DNA of 64,000 nt, taken from assembly GCA_934047225.1 (NCBI GenBank), contig OW203986.1, positions 14,387,221 through 14,451,220 of the forward strand, read 5' to 3'. Made by a program: the position numbers and the translations under genes. The stretch is from Ypsolopha sequella. Its lineage: Eukaryota > Arthropoda > Insecta > Lepidoptera > Ypsolophidae. The notes under the pieces were generated by a model. The model was not told the DNA's origin. It did not search any database and saw nothing but the letters and a program-made list of their open reading frames with translations. Shown here piece by piece: positions 40,455-50,535 of the stretch (positions are counted from its first letter, which is position 1; every line of letters begins with the position of its first letter).

Positions 40455-40668
40455 TGACCCCTGTCTTTTTTTTTTATTTTTTTTTTTATTTACAACATAT
40501 ATTGCACTATCTTAACAGAGAAGCCAATGCAAAAGTGCAATAAACATCAACAATATAATATTATACCTATACACATAAATTACAGCACAAGGAAAAATAT
40601 AAGTATTTAGAATTACACACGAAACAAATAACAAACAAGGCTGTTCTTGTGAATTCACCCTTAAATCA
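40455..40668 (-). mobile_element. Solo 3' end of the Jockey-type element
   Basis: On the minus strand it reads GGTGAATTCACAAGAACAGC (the same codons as the last part of the 24.6 kb ORF), then a 3' UTR with GCATTGGCTTCTCTGTTAAG and ATAGTGCAAT, then an A-rich tail (the T-rich stretch 40468-40492). A strongly 5'-truncated, independent insertion of the same family. Confidence 0.7.
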
Positions 40669-40692
40669 GTTAAAAGGCCAAGTTTGGTTTAA

Positions 40693-41077
40693 GGCTAAGC
40701 GAATTTTATTTTTGTCACTGTCACTCCAAGTGAAAACACGCTCAGTGCGAGAGGGGCGGATTCAGGGCGAAAGCGAAAAATGTTAGTTTTATAATTTTTA
40801 TAAAACAACTAAAATAGCTAGCAAAATTTCAAATATCAAATCTCTACATATTGTTAAAACACACCTAATAAAATATGATTGAGTTCTTTCCTATTCGTGA
40901 AACGAGGAGAAAAAGTGTGTTTGAAGACCTCAGGAAAATATATCCAAACATGTTTTCCAATTTCAAAACACTAGATTATATAGTCAAAATGCATACACCA
41001 GAAATTTATTAAAATTTTCCGTCTATTTCATGAAATACACAGAAAAGAAACACCCGTATTTTTTTTCGCATATCGCC
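40693..41077 (+). mobile_element. TTAA-flanked MITE, GGGGCTATGCGAA family, copy 3
   Basis: TTAA at 40689-40692 and 41078-41081; ends GGCTAAGCGAATTTT and TTTTCGCATATCGCC. Compared with copy 2 it lacks a block around ATTTCAACAATTATTTCTAT. Confidence 0.75.
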
Positions 41078-41089
41078 TTAATTATCGAA

Positions 41090-44000
41090 TAAATAAGAAT
41101 TCCGAATGGCATCAATCAATTCTTTTTCGATATAAGTATTTAATTTAATTTTGGCATTTTCAGGCTGGGTTGCATTTGTTTAAGTTTGCACTTATGAATT
41201 AGTACAGAATTTATTTATTTTTAACAATTTTGCTAAACTATTATACTCGCAATTCAAACAATGACACCTGAAACTTATATAAATAAATAATATGTTTAAA
41301 AATAAAATTCTCATTTTAACCTGCCGCCCGCCGGTTATATGATTGGAAACAATCGGTAGTGTTGGCTGGTGGCGAGTGGCGAGTGTCGGTCTGTAAGATG
41401 GAACCGCAGCTTCCTGTGGGTGGAAGCTCCTCACAGGGCCGCAAGCACAGCTAGGCCTCCGCCCGTGGCCGTTGAACTCTCACGCCTGCCTGAGATTACA
41501 AAAAAAGATGTACTTTAACTTAAACTAGTAGCAAAGCAACAGCTCTCGCAACATTCGCAGCTTTTTGTCGATATACCTAATTTATTTTACAGTATACCTA
41601 CATTTACTTTAACCTACCTAACTATACCTAATGATAATACTTGTTTTAGTGGCAGTCCGAGGATTGGGGTCGTAGGGGTCATGCATGACCCCCCAAAATC
41701 ATCAACGCTGATTTCAAAATCTCCTAAGCCTTATGGTTGAGGAACATTTTGAATAGATTATTAACTGCTAATGAACTGCACTGAGTTGAGTCAAGATGAC
41801 TAAAATCGTAGGCTGCGACCGAGTTGACTTGTCTTCTTTTTCTAAAAATCGCATTTTAATTGACATGATTGTAAGACATACAAAAAACATAAATTTATCT
41901 GGATTCAGATTCATTTATTTCAGTACATAGGCGAAACAATTCGCACTTATAGAAGTCAAATTTTACAACAATAATGAAATTAATGAATTAATCATTTTCT
42001 TAAGATTTGAACATTGTTTGTTGTACGAGTACATATATTATGTATAGTAAAGATAATTCGTTTATTCTTCGTTTATTCTTATTGCACACGGAAAACTTAA
42101 TTCTAAATTATAACACATGCACATGCACTTTTCACCAGGATCTGTGATCAATATGTAAACATCAACTACAGAATGTGTAGGTACCCCGCTATTTGTTTTT
42201 TTTGTGTGCTGAAACTTATATCTTTTTGATACTCATTGACATGATGTCATGATCCTCAATGACAACTGGATACATGCTTTATATTAGAGTGCTGTTGTTC
42301 CACATTTCTTCTCTTTAAACATATAATATTTCTGTAACACTTGGGCGGTCACCTCTTTCCATTCCGCTTCGCTCGGCTCCCCAAATTTAAACATTAAACA
42401 TGTAAATTTAACACGCTCCTCCTCGCACCTATTTTTGACTTTTGGTGAAAGATTTTGTATTTCATACTTTCCGATCTGCCCAGTTCTACGGTCTGCCCAC
42501 GACATATACTTCTAAATTGTACATATAATGAATTGAGTAATAATATTAGCTGCTTATTATTTAGACATCATAAGAGGTAATCATTATTATTTTAGTTATT
42601 ATTATTAAGATGATACTTATTTTTAGGTAGTGCTACTAAATTCAAAAGCTTCAGAAGTTACTCTAACTGGTGGCCCAGAAATGCAACATTGTGCTGGTGG
42701 CCAACGGAACTGGTGAGGATATGAGGAAGGGGGAGGGGAAGATGGATGTTTCGATTTAGATTTTTTATTGCCTCTTCGTGTTAGGTTTACTGTCGTGACG
42801 GTACCTATCAAACTCGGAGATGAGGTCGTATTCCAAAAATTGACTTACAACAAACAGTGTTTTTATGTTGGTAATAAAGAAATCGTATAGCTCTCACAAT
42901 TCTCATTTGTTGTTGGTAACCCACCATTGAGTGTAGTCTACCAAATATTTTGTGCATACAAAACCTTCCGTCTTGAAACTTATAAATGCTTTATTACTTA
43001 ATCTCTTTATGTGGACAGTGACGTCACAGTTCCGATTAATAGCAATAAAACCATTGTCTAAAACCTTTTATAATCCTCGAAGGTCTATCATCCACCTACG
43101 TGGGTGGCGGTTTCCCCGAAACATTTCGGCTGCTTCACATGGTTCTGCAATATCAATCGATACAGTTCCATCACTTCGTATTATTTCTACAAACCTTCTA
43201 CATTCTACAAAGTCTATTGTCACCGTCCAACGAGCTCATTTTTTCAAGTTCTATTTTTTAATAAATAAGGTCTTATTTTGGTTGTACCGTAAGCAAAAGG
43301 ATAAGTTTCTCAAATAGAAATTGAGAGTGAACCCTCGGGTTCGGCTTGACCAAGGACCACCCTGATTGACCGTTAGTTGCTAACGCTTAAAAAAGCCTAT
43401 TGATTCTCACTCGTCTTGAGATTATTATTAGAGTGAGGACTTTTTAATAAAATTATTCTAAAATGAAAGACGTTGTTAGGATAATTTAGGTTTCCGTAAC
43501 AAAACCCAAGATATTTTGAATATCTTCACATTTCACCTACTCGAACATAAAATTAAAGTTGTCAATCCTACGTGGTATTTGGTCTTCCATAAAATTTGCG
43601 CAATAGGTATTTTTAAATCTAATTCAATAAAATCATACATATTATAATAGTAAGTATTCTTCTCTCTAATACACATAAAATACTAGCACTTTCTGGGGTC
43701 ATGTAACTACTTTCAAGAAGTAGTTTGTTAAATTCGTAGGTATAACATTTTTGGAACCTTTTTAGATAACTGTTAAACAGAAGCGCGATTGGAAAACTTA
43801 CACTCTATAGAAATAATTATTGAAACGAGAACTTCAAACACACTTTTTCTCATCGTTTGACGAATTGGAATCGTGCATGACATACCTAAACCTATATGTT
43901 ATAGTCAAAGCCCGAAGCGTGGTCACACCTGTTATACAAAACTTCGGGGGTCGCCTCGCTCCGCTCCGCTTTGTTCGGCTCCTCAAAATCTGTCAACATG

Positions 44001-44479
44001 TCAAAATTGCTCGTCGTCGCACCAATTTTTTGACTTGGCTTTGACTATCTATGACATAATATGTAGAACAAAAACACATCGTTTTGTAAGGTGGGTTTTA
44101 AATTAATATATTCTGTGTTTTTATGTTTTTAACAATATCTAGATTTTGGTTGCAGGACATTTTGCTAGCAAGCACATAATTATTTTCAATTGTATTTTTT
44201 TATGTATGACAATTGTATTATTTGGAAGCAGTGACCTGGAATTCTGATAGTGACTTTATTTTCGATGTTCATTTTATCTGGCAAGCTGCCAGTCGTGGTC
44301 AACATGGTGGTTCGCTCTTAGCGCCACTCGAGCATTATGTGGAAACTCACATTTAATTTTATTTATGTAATATAAGGATAGCTTCTGTTTGTTTCTTTTT
44401 TGTGGGTGAGTGGCCGCTGCCCTATAGTTTGTTGTTTTGTTAAACTTCTAAGGTTTTCTGACACGCACACTACTAGCAA
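41090..44479. other. Upstream non-coding DNA; a pair of related dispersed fragments
   Basis: Two stretches on the minus strand resemble each other: 42320-42470 and 43915-44045 (both with GGCTCC, AACATGT and TTTTTGACTT in the same order). The first can be read as a 73-codon ORF (MSWADRRTGQIGKYEIQNLS...), the second only in part. No family is recognised; a dispersed repeat is likelier than a gene. 43800-43870 is a small piece of the TTAA MITE family. Nothing else was recognised. Confidence 0.35.
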
Positions 44480-45434
44480 ATGAAAAAGTAAAAACCGGTC
44501 AAGTGCGAGTAGGAGTCGCGCCCTGTGGGTTGGTTGCGTGTAGAAATTAATTACCAGGTTACCAGGGCTTGAAATTGAAAAGCTGGTCGGTCGCAAGCAA
44601 TAAAAAATCCTGAATTCTGTATAAAAGTCCGGTCTTTTGCCGAAAAATTAAAATTATTAAAAAACAAACGTAGATTACAATTAAGTAAACTTCGTTAACT
44701 GAAATTAAATTTTTTGCACTTGTTAATTTTGTCACTGGCTTTCAACAAGTTTGTTTTTGAAGAAATTTTTCGGGAAAATTTCGCACATTCTTTAAATTAT
44801 ATTGAGTGAGTAATATTGATTTTATTGACTCAACTGTTAAATTATTTATTTTTTTCGTTCACTGCGAATTCATTAGTGGAAAAATTTGTTCCACATTTGC
44901 ATTATGTGACATGATACAAAAATAATATTGACTAATCTTCAAAAAGCCGGTCTTTATTAAAGTCCGGCTGGAGTCCGGTCTTAACTCTAAAAAGCCAGTT
45001 ATGATCGGCTTTATCCGGTCAGATGGTAACCCTAGTTGCGTGCGCACCATTCAAATAAGTTAAATAATTTGAACAAAAATAAACGTCAAGTATTCGGTTA
45101 CGGAACCATGAAACTGAATAATGAATAAATTTTTTTTGTGTTTATTGTTTAATTGAAATACAGTATATGGTAGATAATAAACAGGAGTTCCAAATTTAGC
45201 TTTCGAGTTAGACCCCGTAACAAAATTGGTCTAAAATAAAACAACTTTGACGGCCACCCATTTCTTTCTTTTATGAAAACTCATATATTATTTGAGTTCT
45301 AGCTAGACAATGACTGAAACGGCTGAAACCCAACATTTCTAGGGAAAAAAAATCTGTTCCTGTTACATGTACGAAACCCTCCCTGAAAAATAGTCAGTTT
45401 TGCCCCTTGGTACAAAACCCTAAAAATAAGGCCA
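44480..45434 (+). repeat. Lepidopteran dispersed repeat with a nested hAT-like insertion
   Basis: It starts AAAACCGGTCAAGTGCGAGT, is interrupted at 44541-45034, resumes at CGCACC, and ends ACAAAACCCTAAAAA, equivalent to the CGGAACCCTAAAAA end elsewhere. Confidence 0.5.
44541..45034. mobile_element. 494 bp hAT-like insertion with 8 bp duplication GTTGCGTG
   Basis: GTTGCGTG is present at 44533-44540 and 45035-45042. The right end on the complement begins TAGGGTTACCATCTGACCGG; the left end begins TAGAAATTAATTACC, and a GGTTACCAGGG lies just inside it. AAAGTCCGG phrases occur near both ends in inverted arrangement. The superfamily rests on the 8 bp duplication only. Confidence 0.5.
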
Positions 45435-46260
45435 AGTACCTAGTAAGTTTCTAAATAAAAATATAAGATTGCTTGTAAATGTGTAATAGTAAGTCATCTT
45501 ACTCTAATATAAACTTTTGCTTACCTTACCTACATACAATTACTTATTTATCTTATTTGCTTGCTACGTTGTTATTCACAAACAGAGCATACCTAAATAT
45601 TGTCTAATAAATTGTTCCACTTGTACAGAGTTGTACATTGTACCATCGGTGATAACGTCGACCTCACGTTAATTCAGGAGAAGTTCTATTTTTATAAAGT
45701 AATTATAATCATATATATTTCACGCTGAAAACTTAATGAACGGTACATACATAATATACTTACACAGCAATAGTTGCTCATGCAACGCGTCCAGCAATGA
45801 AACCCCGCCATTCGCCGCCGCGGGCGCATCTCAAGCGCGGTACTTCAAAGAAATAATAACGTACGATTATGTACGTACCTTCATCTTTCCTCTCCCTCAC
45901 TCCTTACCTCTACGCCAATCTTTCCTTTAAATCAGAAACCTGTTCTCTCCCGTGTCGGATGTTCTCAAAAGCAGGCACGAAGTGTGATTATTAGTTATTA
46001 TATAACGCTCTACGAAATTTGGTATTAATAATGGGTTTGAGGCGAAGAGATTTATGGTAAAAACAGTCAGAATATTTTTATAATACCACTGATTATTTAG
46101 ATCAGTCAGATCCTGCACCTGAGCTCTAAATCGATATTAAAGCACTTATTTTTGTTTGTTAGATTTTTCCAAGCGCTCCTCATAATATCAAACCAAGCTT
46201 TGCAAAGTTGTTTTCCGTTACCTATGTTATAAATTATGACGATTACTGACTGTGGAGTCG
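45435..46260. other. Upstream DNA with a small GC-rich patch; nothing recognised
   Basis: 45790-45845 (CGCGTCCAGCAATG ... TTCGCCGCCGCGGGCGCATC) is GC-rich and has one GCCGCCG but no CTTTGAT nearby. The rest is AT-rich with no feature found. Confidence 0.35.
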
Positions 46261-46498
46261 AGCGGGCCTATTATGTATCTCTAGTTGGCAACTGGACTAG
46301 GTGCCTATCATCAAAAACATAGATATACTATCGAATTCCGATTGTCCAAGGATATGTTCGGTCTTGAAGTGACGTCACAGTTCGTTAATAGTTCAATACC
46401 CACTAAAGGCAATTTGGAAATTTCTGTTTTTATCTATGTTTTTGATGATACGCACCCAGTTCAGTTGGCAACCAAAGATACAGAATAGGGGGGCAGCT
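46261..46498. mobile_element. Foldback MITE, CTATTATGTATCTCTAGTTG family, copy 2
   Basis: Full-length counterpart of 5044-5280 with intact arms (GTTGGCAACTGGACTAGGTG and its complement) and only scattered substitutions. Confidence 0.75.
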
Positions 46499-46579
46499 TA
46501 TGAACGTAGGTGAACGTATCCACACAGTTATATAATTATGTAAGTAATAATATAAGCAGATATAAGCATGGTTGGGTAC

Positions 46580-46860
46580 CCAAATGTGTTATATCGTTCC
46601 CACCGGCACAGCAGGACCAGCGGGCTTGCATCAGTCGGCACTTCTCAAAGGGATTTGAGTGATATCAATAGCTTTGTGCTTGGCTACCGAGTGGCCCTTT
46701 GTCGGCACTCTTTTAGCGGCAACTTCAGAGGCGACAACTTTGCCGACGGCGATCCATTACCGGCACAAAGCGGACATCAAAGCGCCGACAGATGTTGCGT
46801 CACGTGCCGCATTGACACATTTTGTAGCGAATTCATGCGAGATTTGTGAACTTTGTGACA
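46580..46860. promoter_or_regulatory. GC-richer unique block with a consensus TCF site
   Basis: Non-repetitive sequence rich in GCCGAC/CGGCAC. It holds GCTTTGATG (minus strand, 46775-46783) flanked by GCGCCGAC, plus a CACGTG E-box at about 46800. It lies 9.6 kb upstream of nkd. A single perfect TCF site is weak evidence by itself. Confidence 0.25.
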
Positions 46861-47279
46861 ATGCCGTATTGTTATAATATAGGTATTTATTCATAATACT
46901 AATTTAAGATTTGTTGAACCAATAGAAGATTTAAGGCCAGTGGGCCTTATTACATATTTTTTAAATTCGGATTTTTTATCAAAATGCCCAGCATTTGAAT
47001 GTTATTTATAAGAAATCTTTTATCTTAATAAAATAACCATAAAACTTGGAAACGTACTCAGCAAAGAGATAAAATATTAAGCCGTTGCGAGTAAACAATA
47101 AATAGGGGCATGGACCCTTCTTCTTAGTGCAACGGCCTGTGTTGTCGTGGTGGCAATGATTTTATCTCTTCCTTTTGAATCACCGCTCTCGGGTTAAAAT
47201 TAAAAGAATTCCTGTAAAGAGCATGCGTTCAACCAGGAATACATAGAAAATACATGCGTGGTTGTGATTAATGTGACTA

Positions 47280-47370
47280 TTTGCGCATGCCAACCCTCAG
47301 CGATAGCATCGCGCCGCCGCGCCGCCGTGGCAATCCGTGGCATGCAGCGCGGCATCAAATTAATTACGTC
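47280..47370. promoter_or_regulatory. GC-rich patch with GCCGCCG repeats and TTAATTA
   Basis: ATCGCGCCGCCGCGCCGCCG is followed by GGCATCAAATTAATTAC: two GCCGCCG, a near-TCF (ATCAAAT, imperfect) and a homeodomain-type core. Only a composition-based candidate. Confidence 0.2.
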
Positions 47371-48342
47371 TATATTTTAAGTCTTTGTCGGTGAGACCAC
47401 TCGCCATTAGGGTTGCCAACCGGGATCATATCTGCAAACGTTTTAATGATAGTTTAGCCAGCTTACCGCCGAGTTAATTGCGCAATAACAATAGCAATTT
47501 CGTTATAGTAGGTACCTAACTGTAGTGTGTACTGTGTGTAGTGCGGTGGCTCTGAATTAGATCATCTGAGATTGTGATTGAGACTTATCTACTCGGCAAT
47601 TTTTTATGAGACAGAAAACAGTGCACACATTTTCTGACAACCACATCTAAAACCTATTTTTCTACCTTTATCGGCTTTAAGAGCTCAAAAAGGGGATTCC
47701 TCCTTCATTGATTGTTGTGATAGAGACAACTACCATTTACTTCTTTCAGATGTGTAAAGGAGATACCTAATAAAAACTCATGTTGTAATGTAAGAGAGAG
47801 TACTTTCTATGGCTATCTCCTCTATGCTTTCTTTTCTACATCAAACTGAGAAACTTTTGTTCTACAACTTTAAAAATTACGCAAACGAAAAAAAACACCA
47901 AAATCATTCAAAATATTTAATTACAATACATTTTTAATGAGAGGCGAACAAACATTATTTTCGCGTGTCCTAGATTAAAAGTTGTTTACTTATTATGTAG
48001 GTACCTAATGATTATTCATACATACTTTTATTGTAAGTAGTAGGTTAGGTACCATGAAGCAACAAGCCAGTGGAGAACGCAGAGACACGTTCTCCTTCAA
48101 AACACAAGTCACCAATATACGGCGGGGGACGTGACAGCTTAGCGAGCTGTGATTGGACAGCTCAAGGTCAAAATTTGATGCGTAATTTGTGTAGGGATGT
48201 CTTACAAGTGAAACGAAAAATTATCGATATCGATAAAATCGAAAAAATTAATTTGGAATTTTCGAGTTTGTCAAAGATATACCAATGAAAGTATTGTTGG
48301 GTAATAAATAAAACAAAATTATTTATTTGACAAAGTAGCTAC

Positions 48343-48597
48343 TCACTGATTTTTGAAATGAATTAATTTGGAGTATATTTTTCTTATATAATCCTTCGGG
48401 TTTTGATTATTTTTTGTAATGAAGGTTAGCCGGGCATCCACATATTTTTTTATTACACATGAAGCTAAGTCAATCAAGTGATTTGTCCCAAGAAAGAAAG
48501 ATTTCAACACAATCTTTATGAAATAATCGGAATTATATTTCGAAGATAAAGTCTTGTGAATGTGAATGACCAACTTAACTTGACACTTACAATCTTT
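48343..48597 (-). CDS. Possible C-terminal exon of a THAP/P-type transposase-like protein
   Basis: An open frame ending at TGA 48343-48345: DCKCQVKLVIHIHKTLSSKY...LIDLASCVIKKYVDARLTFI...IRKIYSKLIHFKNQ. The ending (KKY..aRL...K........K.L.FKNQ) resembles the extreme C-terminus of insect THAP-containing transposase-like proteins as I remember it; I could not test this. It lies 600 bp downstream of the THAP start on the same strand. The acceptor was not identified. A repeat fragment (48696-48846) sits between. Confidence 0.35.
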   Translation of the reverse strand, partial: KDCKCQVKLVIHIHKTLSSKYNSDYFIKIVLKSFFLGTNHLIDLASCVIKKYVDARLTFITKNNQNPKDYIRKIYSKLIHFKNQ

Positions 48598-48695
48598 TAA
48601 ACTCCATACATCTAAAGAGTCTAATTAAGTTAGTAATAATAACTACCTTCATAACTAAATATTTGTAATTATTAGTATTTGTTGTTATAGCGGCA

Positions 48696-48846
48696 ACAGG
48701 AACACATCATCTGTGTGATTTCAACTGTCTAGCTATCACGGTTCATGAGATACAGCCTCAAGACAGACGGACGGACGGATGGACGGACAGCGGAGTGTTA
48801 GTAATAGGGTCCCGTTAGGCACCCTTTGGGTATGGAACCCTAAAAA
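48696..48846 (+). repeat. 3' end of the lepidopteran dispersed repeat
   Basis: Ends AGACAGACGGACGGACGG, TAGTAATAGGGTCCCGTTAG and GGGTATGGAACCCTAAAAA, the 3' signature of the 1034 family. 5' truncated. Confidence 0.6.
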
Positions 48847-49176
48847 TGGTATCAGATGCACTGACAGACACTACTGATAAACATAGGCACTTCTGACGCT
48901 AAACAAACGCGTATAAAAATATCCCTACATTAAGTACTTACCTTACATACATTACATATACTTACATGCATACAATGTATGTAAGCAACAATACATTGTT
49001 CGATAAATTATTAAACACGTAGTAGGACAGCACTACCAAAAAAAAACGAGACAACTGTTGTGCATTTCACCGTGCGACAGAAAGAGAGGACGTGAAGACA
49101 TCAACGCAAAGCGCAAGTTCAATTGAAATATTTAATTGTTATATTTTGAAGATTAAAAGTATACGAAAACACTTAC

Positions 49177-49256
49177 TTATGAAACGTTACTCCATCTTTT
49201 GTGGTACTTGAAGTAGAAGTATTCTTTCCACACCATTTTATTGCACAAGTAGGCAT
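49177..49256 (-). CDS. THAP zinc-finger first exon
   Basis: Minus strand ATG at 49256: MPTCAIKWCGKNTSTSSTTK, then DGVTFH, then AA before a perfect donor GTAAGT at 49176. C-x4-C followed by VTFH is the start of a THAP domain, and many THAP genes place an intron exactly after VTFH(K/R). Upstream (49270-49430) is a GC-richer block that could be its promoter. The downstream exons with the second half of the finger were not found; the possible last exon is at 48343. Either a domesticated THAP gene or a decayed P-type transposon. Confidence 0.55.
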
Positions 49257-50224
49257 ATTTACTGTAAATTTCGGATTTTTTCTACAGAAACACGCTATGT
49301 TTTCACGGACACAGCCAAACTCTGACTAAAACCAATGGCTTCGCTTCAAGCGCCTAAACGCTTTGGGAAGCGGCTGTTTGGCGAGTCGCGTTACCCCCGC
49401 ATGCGCTCTCCACTAGTACTCCATGTTAGGTACCTATAAGTTTTGTAGCACGTACCGACCGATACACCAGTTAAGTTTACTTATTAGAAAAGTTTTTTTG
49501 ATACATAATAAAATAAATGTGTGTACCTATATTTTATTTAAGTAAGTATACAGTTAAGTAAATGACAAAAGATTGTAGGTACTCAACTATAAAATAAATA
49601 AATCAAAATTATCAAAACTTTTCAATTTCATTGCAGAATTGACTGAAAAACCTATCTTGCGTTGTGTGTGGCACACTTTATTTACTATGAAATCTATGAA
49701 TAGGTAACAAAAATAGAGCCATAGAACTATCAAATTCTGTTTTAACAATACCTTGCTTATAGGGAAACGGAAAACAGGTACCTAGTACTTATACAATAGC
49801 GCACATGATATAGGAGGATTTAAAGAGTATTAATTAAGTACCTATCTAACATCTCTGTTAATTTTAGATATACTGTTTTTTGAGTGTGTTTTCCCATGAT
49901 GTGATGTGTATTAGCGCAAATTATTCCTAGCATATCATAACTATTCTTGTCACATTATTTATTATGAAACAAGTACTTAATTTAGGTACTTTTGCCATTT
50001 CTTCCCAACACTTATCATTTTGATCTTCCGCTGTAACAGTTATAGGTACCTCAGTCCATTGACTTTGGCTTTCAAATCAGCTTTCTCTGCCAGTAAGCCG
50101 GCTAGACAGCTGGGTACATTTAGAGAACATAACTAAAACGTAATATTGTAAAGCTTATAAATCGTTGTATGCTTCTACTTCTAATTCCTTGAAAAAAGAG
50201 TAATAGAATTCACTATTTCGAGGC

Positions 50225-50420
50225 GTGTTCGTAGGGGGCAGATGTGGGGCGGCGGCGCATCAAAGGCCAGCCGACATCAAAGGAGCCGCCGCGGTCGGCG
50301 GAACTTTGATCTTGCCGCATGAAGTGCAAATTATGTTATAAAGACAGTGAATGGCGCGCCCACACTGCTCAAGCGCTTGCGGCGATAATTAATACAACTC
50401 GCCCGTGGATGTCCTCGCTT
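50225..50420. promoter_or_regulatory. Candidate Wnt-response enhancer: clustered TCF sites with GCCGCC helper motifs
   Basis: Three CTTTGAT sites occur within 56 bp: CATCAAAGG at 50258-50266 and 50275-50283 (both CCTTTGATG on the minus strand, perfect SCTTTGATS) and CTTTGATCTT at 50304-50313 (plus strand). Between and beside them are GCCGCCG at 50285-50291 and its complement in GGGGCGGCGGCG at about 50247-50257, matching the helper motif GCCGCCR that the insect TCF C-clamp reads. The block is unique and GC-rich in AT-rich DNA, 13 kb upstream of nkd, which in flies has upstream Wnt enhancers. Further on, GATAATTAATACAA offers homeodomain-type sites. Function is inferred. Confidence 0.55.
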
Positions 50421-50535
50421 GGTGGATGATGCTTCGTACGGTTACAAATATAAATAGTAACAAAACTACTGCATGGAAAGAATAAGGCCAATTATTAACA
50501 GTAGTACTTATGTACCCAAACTGGAAACAATACTT

